Below are positions 51,458 to 59,091 of a stretch of 64,000 bases of DNA, piece by piece. Position numbers and translations under genes: made by a program. The DNA is taken from NCBI RefSeq assembly GCF_019599505.1, contig NZ_RKLT01000003.1, positions 400,422 to 464,421 of the forward strand, read 5' to 3'. Under the pieces are notes generated by a model, which did no database searches, was not told the origin of the DNA, and saw only the letters and a list, made by a program, of their open reading frames with translations. The stretch comes from Haloarcula nitratireducens (GTDB lineage Archaea > Halobacteriota > Halobacteria > Halobacteriales > Haloarculaceae). How positions within the stretch are numbered: position 1 is the stretch's first letter; each line of letters begins with the position of its first letter.

Positions 51458-53152
51458 TCACTCCGCCGACGCCCGCGACGGAACCGCCGAGCGATCGTCC
51501 GGGAGCCGCACCGTGACAGTGGTGCCGTCGCTCGTGTCGAAGTCGAGGTCCACCGCGAGCGTCGTCGCGGTCCAGCGGACCAACCAGAGTCCGACGCCGC
51601 GCCCGTGATCGAGGTCCGTCTCCCGACCGCGGTCCAGCACCGCCAGTTCGTGCTCCGGAATTCCCGGCCCGCCGTCCTCGACTGTGAGGAGTATCTCGTC
51701 GCCCGCCCCCGAAACGGTCGCCGTCACCGCGACGGGCGCGTCGCCGTGTTCGAGCGCGTTCTCGACGAGGTTCCGCACCAACACTGAGAGCAAGACCGGT
51801 CGTGTCTGCAGCGTGAGGTCGTCCGAGATCTCGACCGTGACGCCGCCGTCGTAGTCCGCTTCGAGCGCCTCGACGACGTCGGCCACCCGGTCGCGGAGCG
51901 GGACCGACTCGACAGCCCCGTCGGCCCCCATGTTCGAGAGCGTCCGCGCCTTCTCGCCCGATTCGGCGAGGCGACCGATCGCCCGGTCGATCGCGGCGGC
52001 GTGCTCTCCCAGTTCCCCGTCTAGTTCGGCGGCGAGCAGTTCCGCTCGCGCCTGAATGACGACCGTCTCGTTGCGGACGTTGTGTCGCAGGAAGCGGTTG
52101 AGCACCTCCAGTCGGCGCTCGCGGCGCAGCTCGTCGGTGACGTCCTGAAAGACGACGGTGTAGCCGAGATGAGTGTTGCGCTCGTCCCGGAGCGGCGTCC
52201 ACTGGACCTTGTACTCCCGGCGTCGCTCGCCGTTCTCGACGCCGAGCCGGCTCCGATCCGTGCCGAGCGACAGTTCGTCACCGACCAGTAGGTCGTCGAG
52301 GGGATCAGTCAGCGCCGCCCGCTTCTCGACGTCCAGCATCGCCTCCGCGGCGGGGTTGAGGTTGACGAGACGACCCGCGACGTCGACGATCGCCACCGGG
52401 GTCGCGATGTCGTCGATGGCCGCTCGCTCGCCGGCCCGCCGAGTCGCCGGATGGAACTCGAACATGTCGCTCCGGACGAACGCGTAGGCGTCCAGCGCGA
52501 TATGAGGGAGAAACAGCAGCGTCGCGAAGTTGAGCGAGGGAGAGGGGCCGATGCCGCCGGCCCACGCGAGGAGCGCGAAACCCGGTGGGAGCGGGCTCAG
52601 TCCGACGGCGATGGCCTCGCGTCGGTACAGCGGTCCGTAGCTGACCACGGTGTCGAAAACGAGTAGCGTCCCGAAGCCGACCAGCAGCGTCGTCATCAGG
52701 ACGACCAGCGAGCCGAGCGGCCGGAGCGCGTACGTCGCTCCCGCGGCGCCGAACGTCGGGTCGACCGCGAACCCCGTCCAGAGAAACGAGTGGAGCGGGT
52801 TCGTCAGCGCCAGCGCCGACGCCGCGGCGGGCAACAGCGCCGTCGACTGGAACCACCGGCTCTCGAGGACGGCCGTCCGACCCGTATAGCCCAGCGCGAA
52901 GGCGACGAAGAAGAAGCCGATCCACGAGAGACACACCCAGCAGACGATTTCGAGTGCCAGCCGAATCGTCCGGTCGTAGACGAGTAACGCGGTTCCGTAC
53001 GTAAAACACCACACTGCCATCGTGATGATCGTCGCGACGAACCACTTCGCGCCCGGTTGCCCCCAGTGCCGCCGGAGCCGGGAGAGGAGATACAGCGCGC
53101 CGACCCCCGAGGCGAACGACCCGAGGGCGAGCCAGGGGGCGGTGACGGCCAT
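51458..53152 (-). CDS. 7TM-PAS sensor histidine kinase
   Basis: 564-residue membrane sensor kinase. Residues 1-220 are a seven-helix N-terminal module (7TMR-HisK type, first helix LGSFASGVGALYLL). A PAS domain follows (about 235-345, IVDVAGRLVNLNPAAEAM) and a kinase core whose phospho-acceptor is H357 in FLRHNVRNETVVIQARAE, the variant used by many haloarchaeal kinases. HATPase boxes are NLVENALEHGDA, EDGGPGIPE and DLDHGRGVGLWLV. No response regulator nearby. Confidence 0.88.
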   Translation of the reverse strand: MAVTAPWLALGSFASGVGALYLLSRLRRHWGQPGAKWFVATIITMAVWCFTYGTALLVYDRTIRLALEIVCWVCLSWIGFFFVAFALGYTGRTAVLESRWFQSTALLPAAASALALTNPLHSFLWTGFAVDPTFGAAGATYALRPLGSLVVLMTTLLVGFGTLLVFDTVVSYGPLYRREAIAVGLSPLPPGFALLAWAGGIGPSPSLNFATLLFLPHIALDAYAFVRSDMFEFHPATRRAGERAAIDDIATPVAIVDVAGRLVNLNPAAEAMLDVEKRAALTDPLDDLLVGDELSLGTDRSRLGVENGERRREYKVQWTPLRDERNTHLGYTVVFQDVTDELRRERRLEVLNRFLRHNVRNETVVIQARAELLAAELDGELGEHAAAIDRAIGRLAESGEKARTLSNMGADGAVESVPLRDRVADVVEALEADYDGGVTVEISDDLTLQTRPVLLSVLVRNLVENALEHGDAPVAVTATVSGAGDEILLTVEDGGPGIPEHELAVLDRGRETDLDHGRGVGLWLVRWTATTLAVDLDFDTSDGTTVTVRLPDDRSAVPSRASAE

Positions 53153-53243
53153 GACACATCGTGGGGACGATACCTGTTTATCTTTCCGGGCGCCTCACCG
53201 CGCGAGACGACGCTGTTTTGTCGGGCCTCTCCGTAGCCAGCGT

Positions 53244-53591
53244 GTGAGCACCGTCGACGAGTGGGTCCGACTGCTGGAATCAGAAGGGGAACTCTCCCCC
53301 GAGGCAGTGACCGCGATCGTCGACGCCCACGGCGACCGCGGCACGCGCGCCATCGAGGCCGTCGGCGAGAGCCGGGTCAAACAGTACCGCGATTTCACCG
53401 TCGTCGTCGGTTACGAGGACGAGTACATCGTCGAGGACGGCGGCTGTCACTGTGCCGACGCCGAGTACAACCTCGATAGCGACGACCCCGACGAGCTCTG
53501 CTGGCACGCCATCGCCGCCCGCATCGCCGAGGCCGTCGACGCCGTCGACGAACACGACATGTGGTACTCCGACGTGCGCGATTTCCTCTGA
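53244..53591 (+). CDS. SWIM zinc finger protein
   Basis: 115-residue protein with a GTG start at 53244 (VSTVDEWVRLLESEGELS). Residues 55-95 carry a SWIM-type zinc motif: CHCADAEY, then 13 residues later CWHAIAARIAEA, i.e. CxC...CxH. SWIM domains bind DNA or protein partners, often in Rad51-paralogue or transposase systems; here it stands alone. The earlier in-frame extension overlaps the divergent kinase start and is not convincing. Confidence 0.7.
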   Translation: MSTVDEWVRLLESEGELSPEAVTAIVDAHGDRGTRAIEAVGESRVKQYRDFTVVVGYEDEYIVEDGGCHCADAEYNLDSDDPDELCWHAIAARIAEAVDAVDEHDMWYSDVRDFL

Positions 53592-53640
53592 GAAAAGCCG
53601 GCGCGTCGCGCCTTCGCGAACGGCCGCCGAGCGAGGCGGG

Positions 53641-55404
53641 TTAGTCGTCCGAGGGGAGCGGGTTCCCCTCGCCGTCCGTCGGGGCGGGCGAGGACTGCAT
53701 GTCCGAGTCCTCGGTGTAGGGGTACCACGTCATCTTCGTGTTGTGCATGTACGGGTCCTCGTAGTCGGTCTCCTCGGGTTCGACCAGTTCGGCCAGCGTG
53801 TCCTCGTCGCGCGCCTCGACGAAGTCGCGGAACGTCTCTCCGTCCTCGCGCAGGTCCTTGAAGTTCTCGACGAGGTTCCCAATCGCGCCGGGCACCTCGT
53901 CGGCGGGGACGCGCATCTCCACCCAGTCGGCGAAGCGTGGATCCTCGCCGAGGCCGCCGCCCAGCCCGATGTCCAGGGCCTCGACCGGTTCGCCGTCCTT
54001 GCGCGTCTTCATCCCGCGCAGGGAGACGTCGGCGATCTGGGGCTGGGCGCAGGAGGCCGTACAGCCCGAGAGGTGGATGTGGAAGTCCTCGTGGTCCGCC
54101 GGCAGCTCGACGTTCTCCTTCAGCCAGCGGGCGTAGCGCACCTGGCGGTTCTTCGTCTCGACGATGGAGAGCGAACAGTACTCCGTGCCCGTACAGGCGA
54201 TGGAGCCGCGCATGAACGGCGACGGCTCGGGCGAGTAGTCGTCGAGCAGCGCCTCGCTCTTGAGGTCCTCTAAGTTCTCCTCGGGCACGTCCATGACGAT
54301 GATGTTCTGCCGCTGGGTCAGTCGGACCTCGCCGGAGCCGTACTTCTCGGCGAGTTCCGCGAGTTCCAGCGTGTCGTCTGCGCCCATCCGACCGACCAAG
54401 ACGTTCAGACCGACGTAGTAGTTGCCGTCGTCCTGCTCGTAGACGCCGACGTGGTCGTCGTGACCCTCGTTGCGACCGGAGTTGTAGGTGTACTGGTCGC
54501 GCATGTCCTCGCCGGCCGTCTCCAGTTCGAAGTCGACGAACTCGTCCTGGAGGACCTGCCGCATCTTCTCCGGCCCCCACTCGTCGACGAGGAACTTGAT
54601 ACGGGCGTTGAACCGGTCCTCGCGGTCGCCGTACTCGCGGAAGAGCGCGGACATCCCGTGACCGATGTCGGCCGCCTTCTCCGGGGGCACCCAGACGTCG
54701 ATGTCGCGGGCGAGACGCGCCTCCTTCCGGGAGAGTCCGCCGCCGACGCGGACGTTGAACCCGAGTTCGCCGTCCTTCTTCGCGGGTTCGTAGGCGAGGT
54801 CGTTGATGTCGCCCTGCCCACAGCCCTCGTCGCAGCCGGTCACGGAGACCTTCCACTTGCGCGGGAGGTTGGCGTAATCGTCGTTGCCCTTGAACGTCTC
54901 GTGGAGGTCCTCGGCGACCGGCCACGCGTCGACGTGCTCGTGCTTGTCCTTGCCGGCGACGGGACAGCCGACGATGTTCCGCCAGGAGTCACCGCAGGCC
55001 TGCTGGGTCGTGAGACCGACGGACTCCAGTTTCTCGAAGATCTCCGGGATGTCCTCGAGCTTTATCCAGTGCAGCTGGACGGACTGGCGGGTCGTCCAAT
55101 CGCAGTAGGCGTCGCCGAACTCGGGATTGGAGGCGGGACCGGTCGCGTACTCCTTCGCCACCTCGCCGATGACTTCGAGCTGACCCGGCTCGATGACGCC
55201 GTTCGGCGTCCCGATACGCATCATGAAGTACGACTCCTGGCCGGAACGCTGGTGGTACAGCCCCCACCACTTGAAGCGCTCGAACCAGGCGTCGTGTTCG
55301 TCCTCGGGAATCGACTCCCAGCCCTCCTCTGCGAACTCCAGGAGGTGTTCCCGAATCTCGTTCCCGTACAGCTCGTCCTTCCAGGACTCTACCTTGCTCG
55401 GCAT
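53641..55404 (-). CDS. Ferredoxin-dependent nitrite/sulfite reductase
   Basis: 587-residue siroheme enzyme. The Fe4S4/siroheme cysteines appear as CTGTEYCSLS (C-x5-C, near residue 400) and SGCTASCAQP (C-x3-C, near 440). The first half has the paired NIR_SIR ferredoxin-like and substrate regions (RQSVQLHWIKLEDIPEIF, ACGDSWRNIVGCPVAGK, TGCDEGCGQGDIND). It reduces nitrite to ammonia or sulfite to sulfide with ferredoxin; the sequence alone does not decide which, and no nitrate reductase is adjacent. The C-terminus has an acidic halophilic tail. Confidence 0.88.
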   Translation of the reverse strand: MPSKVESWKDELYGNEIREHLLEFAEEGWESIPEDEHDAWFERFKWWGLYHQRSGQESYFMMRIGTPNGVIEPGQLEVIGEVAKEYATGPASNPEFGDAYCDWTTRQSVQLHWIKLEDIPEIFEKLESVGLTTQQACGDSWRNIVGCPVAGKDKHEHVDAWPVAEDLHETFKGNDDYANLPRKWKVSVTGCDEGCGQGDINDLAYEPAKKDGELGFNVRVGGGLSRKEARLARDIDVWVPPEKAADIGHGMSALFREYGDREDRFNARIKFLVDEWGPEKMRQVLQDEFVDFELETAGEDMRDQYTYNSGRNEGHDDHVGVYEQDDGNYYVGLNVLVGRMGADDTLELAELAEKYGSGEVRLTQRQNIIVMDVPEENLEDLKSEALLDDYSPEPSPFMRGSIACTGTEYCSLSIVETKNRQVRYARWLKENVELPADHEDFHIHLSGCTASCAQPQIADVSLRGMKTRKDGEPVEALDIGLGGGLGEDPRFADWVEMRVPADEVPGAIGNLVENFKDLREDGETFRDFVEARDEDTLAELVEPEETDYEDPYMHNTKMTWYPYTEDSDMQSSPAPTDGEGNPLPSDD

Positions 55405-55499
55405 AGTTAGTGTGTTCGCCCACTAGTCATCCTCCCTTATACGACACGCTTTGCCGTCAACCGTCTCCCCCACTCGCTGAAACAGGAAAGAATTGCTCC

Positions 55500-55838
55500 C
55501 TATTCGGGCCGGGCGAGCCGGGTGCGCTTTTCGGGAATGTGGACGCTCTCGTGAACGACGCCGTAGAACTCGCCCGAATCGGGGTCTACGACGCGGCCGA
55601 CGGTCAGCCAGTCCGTGACACCGCTCGCGCCACACGCGATACACTGCCCGGCGACGCGCGCTTCGATGTCCGGGTGGTCGACCCCGACCTCGACGAACCC
55701 CTCGGCGAGGAAATCCGTCACCTCACAGTCACAGAACTCGCTCCGCGCCAGAAGCCACAGGTCCGAGACGTTCACTTCCCGCGAGTCGTTGACGGATATC
55801 CACGCCCCGTCGTCGAGCTGGTGAACGTCGGTCGTCAT
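55500..55838 (-). CDS. Small cysteine-rich protein upstream of the reductase
   Basis: 112-residue acidic protein with Cys pairs CDCE (near 37) and CIACGASG (near 69), probably one zinc or Fe-S site, and a C-terminal HESVHIPEK segment. No family recognised. It is transcribed toward the reductase gene, with 95 bases between, and may be part of the same unit. Start ATG at 55838. Confidence 0.55.
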   Translation of the reverse strand: MTTDVHQLDDGAWISVNDSREVNVSDLWLLARSEFCDCEVTDFLAEGFVEVGVDHPDIEARVAGQCIACGASGVTDWLTVGRVVDPDSGEFYGVVHESVHIPEKRTRLARPE

Positions 55839-56103
55839 TACATCTCATTAGATCCCGGAGCTACCTGAGGGCGTCGGCGCTCGCAAGTTTCGCCGGAGAG
55901 TCGACAGTTCGACCGCCCGCATGCGGTGCACGCCCTATGATAACAAGACAGTACGAAACAGAACCGCCGTCCGAGATACTGCCAAGTATCTCCGGTAAGC
56001 CGCAGTGCGGGTAGAGATTACAGGAGAGTGCGGCCTTATGATAGTGGGGCCGTTACAGAGGGATAGCGACACGCGGCGTTCCGTCGCCGCGCCAATAGAA
56101 ACG

Positions 56104-56256
56104 ATGACGAACGCACATCAGACCCACGACGAGACCGACGCCGAAGCGGACGAACCAACCACTGATCACCTCGACGACGTCGAGGACGGATGTGGCTGCA
56201 CCGAGATCTGGGAACACATGAGCGAAACGCGCGAAGCCGCAGCCGACGACGACTGA
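56104..56256 (+). CDS. Small acidic cysteine protein
   Basis: 50-residue microprotein ending DGCGCTEIWEHMSETREAAADDD, shown here in part (key CGC and EIWEH). Similar 45-60 residue acidic proteins with a CGC motif occur in haloarchaea; function unknown. The ATG at 56104 (MTNAHQTHDETDAEADE) is preferred over a start 99 bases upstream that reads through the A+T-rich region. Confidence 0.5.
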   Translation: MTNAHQTHDETDAEADEPTTDHLDDVEDGCGCTEIWEHMSETREAAADDD

Positions 56257-56381
56257 GACGGCCCGTCTAGCCGTTTCCGGCGCTCCCAGACCCGGGAACG
56301 GAATACCGGCCGGAACGGCGATAGCCCGTATAAGACCCCCAGACGGGATACTTTTGTGGACTGAACGCTAACGACGAATCG

Positions 56382-57047
56382 ATGCCAGAGGACGCGCCAC
56401 CGGCCGATCGAGAGTCTCCGGTGGGAAAGCCCGTCATTCGCGGCGACCCGGAACTCACCGGTCAACGCGCCGACGAGGCCGTCGAGTTCGACCCCGACGA
56501 CCCGGAGAGTCTCGAACTCGCCGCGCGGACGGTCCGACGTTTCTCCGAGAACACCGCCGGTGCCGACGACAACGTCTACATGCTGCGGGGGGCCGCGGCG
56601 TGTGCGGCGCTCGTCCGCGGCGAAGGCTCCTACAAAGCCGCCGCGGAACGGGCCGGCGGCGACGCGACGGTCTCGTTCATCCGCAAGTGGTCCCGCGTCC
56701 ACGACCTCCCCCGCTCGGTGCGCATCCACGTCGCCAAGGGGGAGATCGCGCCGACCGCGGCCAAACACATCGCTCGCGTCGCCGGCGAGGCCCGCCTCTT
56801 GCTGGCGTGGGCCGCACTCGACCACGACTTGACCGTCCGACAGATTCGCTCGGTCGCGAGCGGCGTCAACGACGGCGCGACCATCGAAGACGCGCTCGCC
56901 GCCGAAGGCTACCGCCTCGGCGAGCTCTCGATCACCGTCGACAGGGACGCCTACTGCAAGCTCCGCCAGCGCGCCGCCATCGACGCCACCGACCCGAGTA
57001 CCGTCGTTACCGACGCGTTAGAATCGGCGCTCGACGACGTATCGTAA
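56382..57047 (+). CDS. DUF7119 family HTH protein
   Basis: 221-residue predicted DNA-binding protein. After an acidic N-terminus (1-45) come helices SLELAARTVRRFSENTAGAD and a ParB-like helix-turn-helix region (SYKAAAERAGGDATVSFIRK, VAKGEIAPTAAKHIARVAGE, DLTVRQIRSVASGVNDG). It matches what I recall as the haloarchaeal DUF7119. Its position 34 bases before tRNA-Lys could place the tRNA on the same transcript. Confidence 0.7.
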   Translation: MPEDAPPADRESPVGKPVIRGDPELTGQRADEAVEFDPDDPESLELAARTVRRFSENTAGADDNVYMLRGAAACAALVRGEGSYKAAAERAGGDATVSFIRKWSRVHDLPRSVRIHVAKGEIAPTAAKHIARVAGEARLLLAWAALDHDLTVRQIRSVASGVNDGATIEDALAAEGYRLGELSITVDRDAYCKLRQRAAIDATDPSTVVTDALESALDDVS

Positions 57048-57081
57048 GGTCTTAACCCTCACTCCCCCCAGCGAATAGCGA

Positions 57082-57155
57082 GGGCCGGTAGCTCAGTCAG
57101 GCAGAGCGTCTGGCTTTTAACCAGATGGTCGGGGGTTCAACTCCCTCCCGGCCCG
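57082..57155 (+). tRNA. tRNA-Lys (TTT)
   Basis: 74-base cloverleaf: acceptor GGGCCGG/CCGGCCC with discriminator G, D-arm TAGCTCAGTCAGGCAGAGC, anticodon stem TCTGG/CCAGA around CTTTTAA with anticodon TTT (57116-57118), T-arm GGGGGTTCAACTCCCTC. No intron and no encoded CCA. A stem-loop carrying copies of its own T-arm lies downstream (57194-57270). Confidence 0.95.
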
Positions 57156-57193
57156 CTTCTACGACGAACGGACGTGAGGAGCGAAGCGGCTAT

Positions 57194-57270
57194 GGAGGGC
57201 GTTGAGCCACGGCACGAGCGAACGAACGTGAGCGAGCATGTCTTCCTCCGGTTCAACTCCCTCCCAGCCC
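57194..57270 (+). repeat. Stem-loop built from T-arm copies of tRNA-Lys
   Basis: 57194-57208 is an inverted copy of the tRNA T-arm (13 of 15 bases, one further pair being a wobble). 57250-57270 is a direct copy of the tRNA 3' part (tRNA 57134-57154, 20 of 21 identical). Between them lies an AGCG/CG-rich spacer. The box GTCTTCCTCCGGTTCAA at 57240-57256 is identical to the one behind tRNA-Thr at 31679. Confidence 0.7.
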
Positions 57271-57407
57271 TGCGAACGCCTTCCTGCGATAGCGAAACGC
57301 CACCGAAGAGAGCGTCTCGAAGACGTGCGCGGTAACACCACAAGCGACAGAGAACAGCGGCTATCGAGACCGGTTGATTTACCACGCTCACTGTCGAGTA
57401 GCCGTGT

Positions 57408-57623
57408 ATGACCACGTTCACCAGCGGCTTCGACGACCCGCTCAAACCCATCGGCCTCACCGCCGGCGCGTTTCTCGCCCTCGCGGCGCTCGGAACGATC
57501 GTCGGCGCGCCGTGGGCGACCCACGCGAGTATGGCGAGTGCGATGCTACAGGTAGTCGGCGCAGTCCTGATGATCGCCGTCGGCGCGCTACTCGCCTATC
57601 TGAGCGTCTCCGACGGCAAATAA
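57408..57623 (+). CDS. Small membrane protein (DUF8123-like)
   Basis: 71-residue protein with two membrane helices (residues 17-37 and 43-66). The polar start MTTFTSGFDDPLKPIGLTAG matches a haloarchaeal family I recall as DUF8123; function unknown. Convergent with the Gly-rich surface protein gene, 21 bases between stops. Confidence 0.6.
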   Translation: MTTFTSGFDDPLKPIGLTAGAFLALAALGTIVGAPWATHASMASAMLQVVGAVLMIAVGALLAYLSVSDGK

Positions 57624-57644
57624 CTCAAAGAACGTTCGTTCTTC

Positions 57645-58511
57645 TCAGCCGCGGGTCGGGAGGTACGCCATTCCCAGCATGAGGACTGCCGCGATCCCGC
57701 TCAGGATCGAGACGCCCCAGAGACCGTTCGTGCGCTCGTGGAAGTAGTCCTGATCTGCGAGCTGCGCCTGATAGGTCGAGTACTGGTCGACGCTGACGAG
57801 TTGGACCGTCTGATGATCTGGGAAGTGCGCGAAGTACTGCTGGCCCTGTAACGTGACGTTGCCACCCTCGCTGAGTTGGACCGTGCGGTTACGAGGCGCG
57901 ACCCACTCTACTGTCGCACTCTCGGTAGTCACGTTGGTGAGCGTCGTCTCCTGGAGCCCGCTCTCGCTCTGGTACGGGAAGGTCTGTGAAACCTGATACG
58001 TCCGCGTCTCGGGCTCGGGCAGCCACTCGCTGGCCGGATGGAGCGTGTTGTTCTCACGGTAGACCACGTAGTCGGTCCCGTTCTGGGTCACGAGCGAGTT
58101 CTCGACGGCGGAGTCGTTCCGGAGCAGTGCCGTAACGTTGAGCTGCTCGCGGAGCGTCACCGATTTGGACGAGTTGCTGGTCGTGACGTTGTACGTCGTG
58201 TTGTCGAGCGTCGTCGTCGACCCGTTCTCTAACGTCCCCGTGTATCGAGACGACTGATTCGTCCATGAGAGCTCTGCCCCCATCGATCCGCCGCCGCCAC
58301 CGCCGTGCCCACCGCCACCGCCGCCCGACATCTGGACGCTCGAGATGGTGTACGTGGTTCCGTCGATGGTGAACGTGCTATCGTTGGACAACTCGTTCCC
58401 TTCGAGAGACACCTCCGGCTGCTGACTCTGCGCGACGCCAATGTACGCGTACGCTGCGACACTGATGACGAGGAAGAACGCGAAGTATGCCGCCGCGGCT
58501 CGTCGTTGCAT
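57645..58511 (-). CDS. Membrane-anchored, Gly-rich surface protein
   Basis: 288-residue predicted surface protein with an N-terminal hydrophobic helix (residues 7-27) and a C-terminal helix (about 262-283). The exposed part is Thr/Asn/Ser-rich with many N-glycosylation sequons (NGS, NVT, NST and others). A GGGGGGHGGGGGG stretch lies near residue 70. Topology suggests both ends are anchored and the middle is outside. No family or function recognised. Confidence 0.6.
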   Translation of the reverse strand: MQRRAAAAYFAFFLVISVAAYAYIGVAQSQQPEVSLEGNELSNDSTFTIDGTTYTISSVQMSGGGGGGHGGGGGGSMGAELSWTNQSSRYTGTLENGSTTTLDNTTYNVTTSNSSKSVTLREQLNVTALLRNDSAVENSLVTQNGTDYVVYRENNTLHPASEWLPEPETRTYQVSQTFPYQSESGLQETTLTNVTTESATVEWVAPRNRTVQLSEGGNVTLQGQQYFAHFPDHQTVQLVSVDQYSTYQAQLADQDYFHERTNGLWGVSILSGIAAVLMLGMAYLPTRG

Positions 58512-58758
58512 ATCCTGACGGTCAGTCGGCGCGCGGTTTAATGATTACTTTTCGACCGTACAGTCAGTCTACACTGTTCGATGCGAGTAACCCCCAGATT
58601 CCCCGATAGTGCGACGGCACCAGCCGAACTATCGACGGTCGACTCCGAGACGACGCGGCTGCCGCTGTGTCCGGTGTGTCTGTGAGAAAGCCAAGGACCG
58701 GGACGTAAGTTTCAAGACTGTCTCAAAGTCTCTATGAGATGGCAAAGCCACCTTAAGT

Positions 58759-58965
58759 ATGCCCGGACAGGTGGTGGGGTATCAATCCGACCTCCTGCAG
58801 GGGCTCATTGCGGACGCCGAACGGGAGGCCAATCTCTCGTCAGGGGAAGCGGAGACACTTCGCCTGCACATCGACGAGGCCACCCCCGAACAGGAAATTG
58901 CTACGATTTGGGCGAGACTCGATGAAGACTTCCAGATTCTCGAAGAAGGCCCGTGGTCGCGATAA
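58759..58965 (+). CDS. Small acidic protein of unknown function
   Basis: 68-residue soluble protein: helix SDLLQGLIADAEREANLSSG, then GEAETLRLHIDEATPEQEIAT, and a conserved-looking end ARLDEDFQILEEGPWSR (shown in parts). The ATG follows a CTTAAGT TATA-like patch about 10 bases upstream, closer than usual, so a leadered start is possible. Function unknown. Confidence 0.5.
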   Translation: MPGQVVGYQSDLLQGLIADAEREANLSSGEAETLRLHIDEATPEQEIATIWARLDEDFQILEEGPWSR

Positions 58966-59091
58966 CTAGCCACCCAACAAGAGTTCCTGCATTTCGGGAT
59001 TCTCGTTATTGCTGATTGCTCAATCGGCGCTATATACCAATCAGAGCCGATTCTATCGGTAGAGGAGAGCTTCGAGAAGACCGAAAGTTCG

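Noticed and set aside
53641..55404. Part of a nitrate assimilation operon
   Set aside because: No nitrate reductase, transporter or molybdenum cofactor gene is adjacent, so the reductase cannot be assigned to nitrite rather than sulfite from context.
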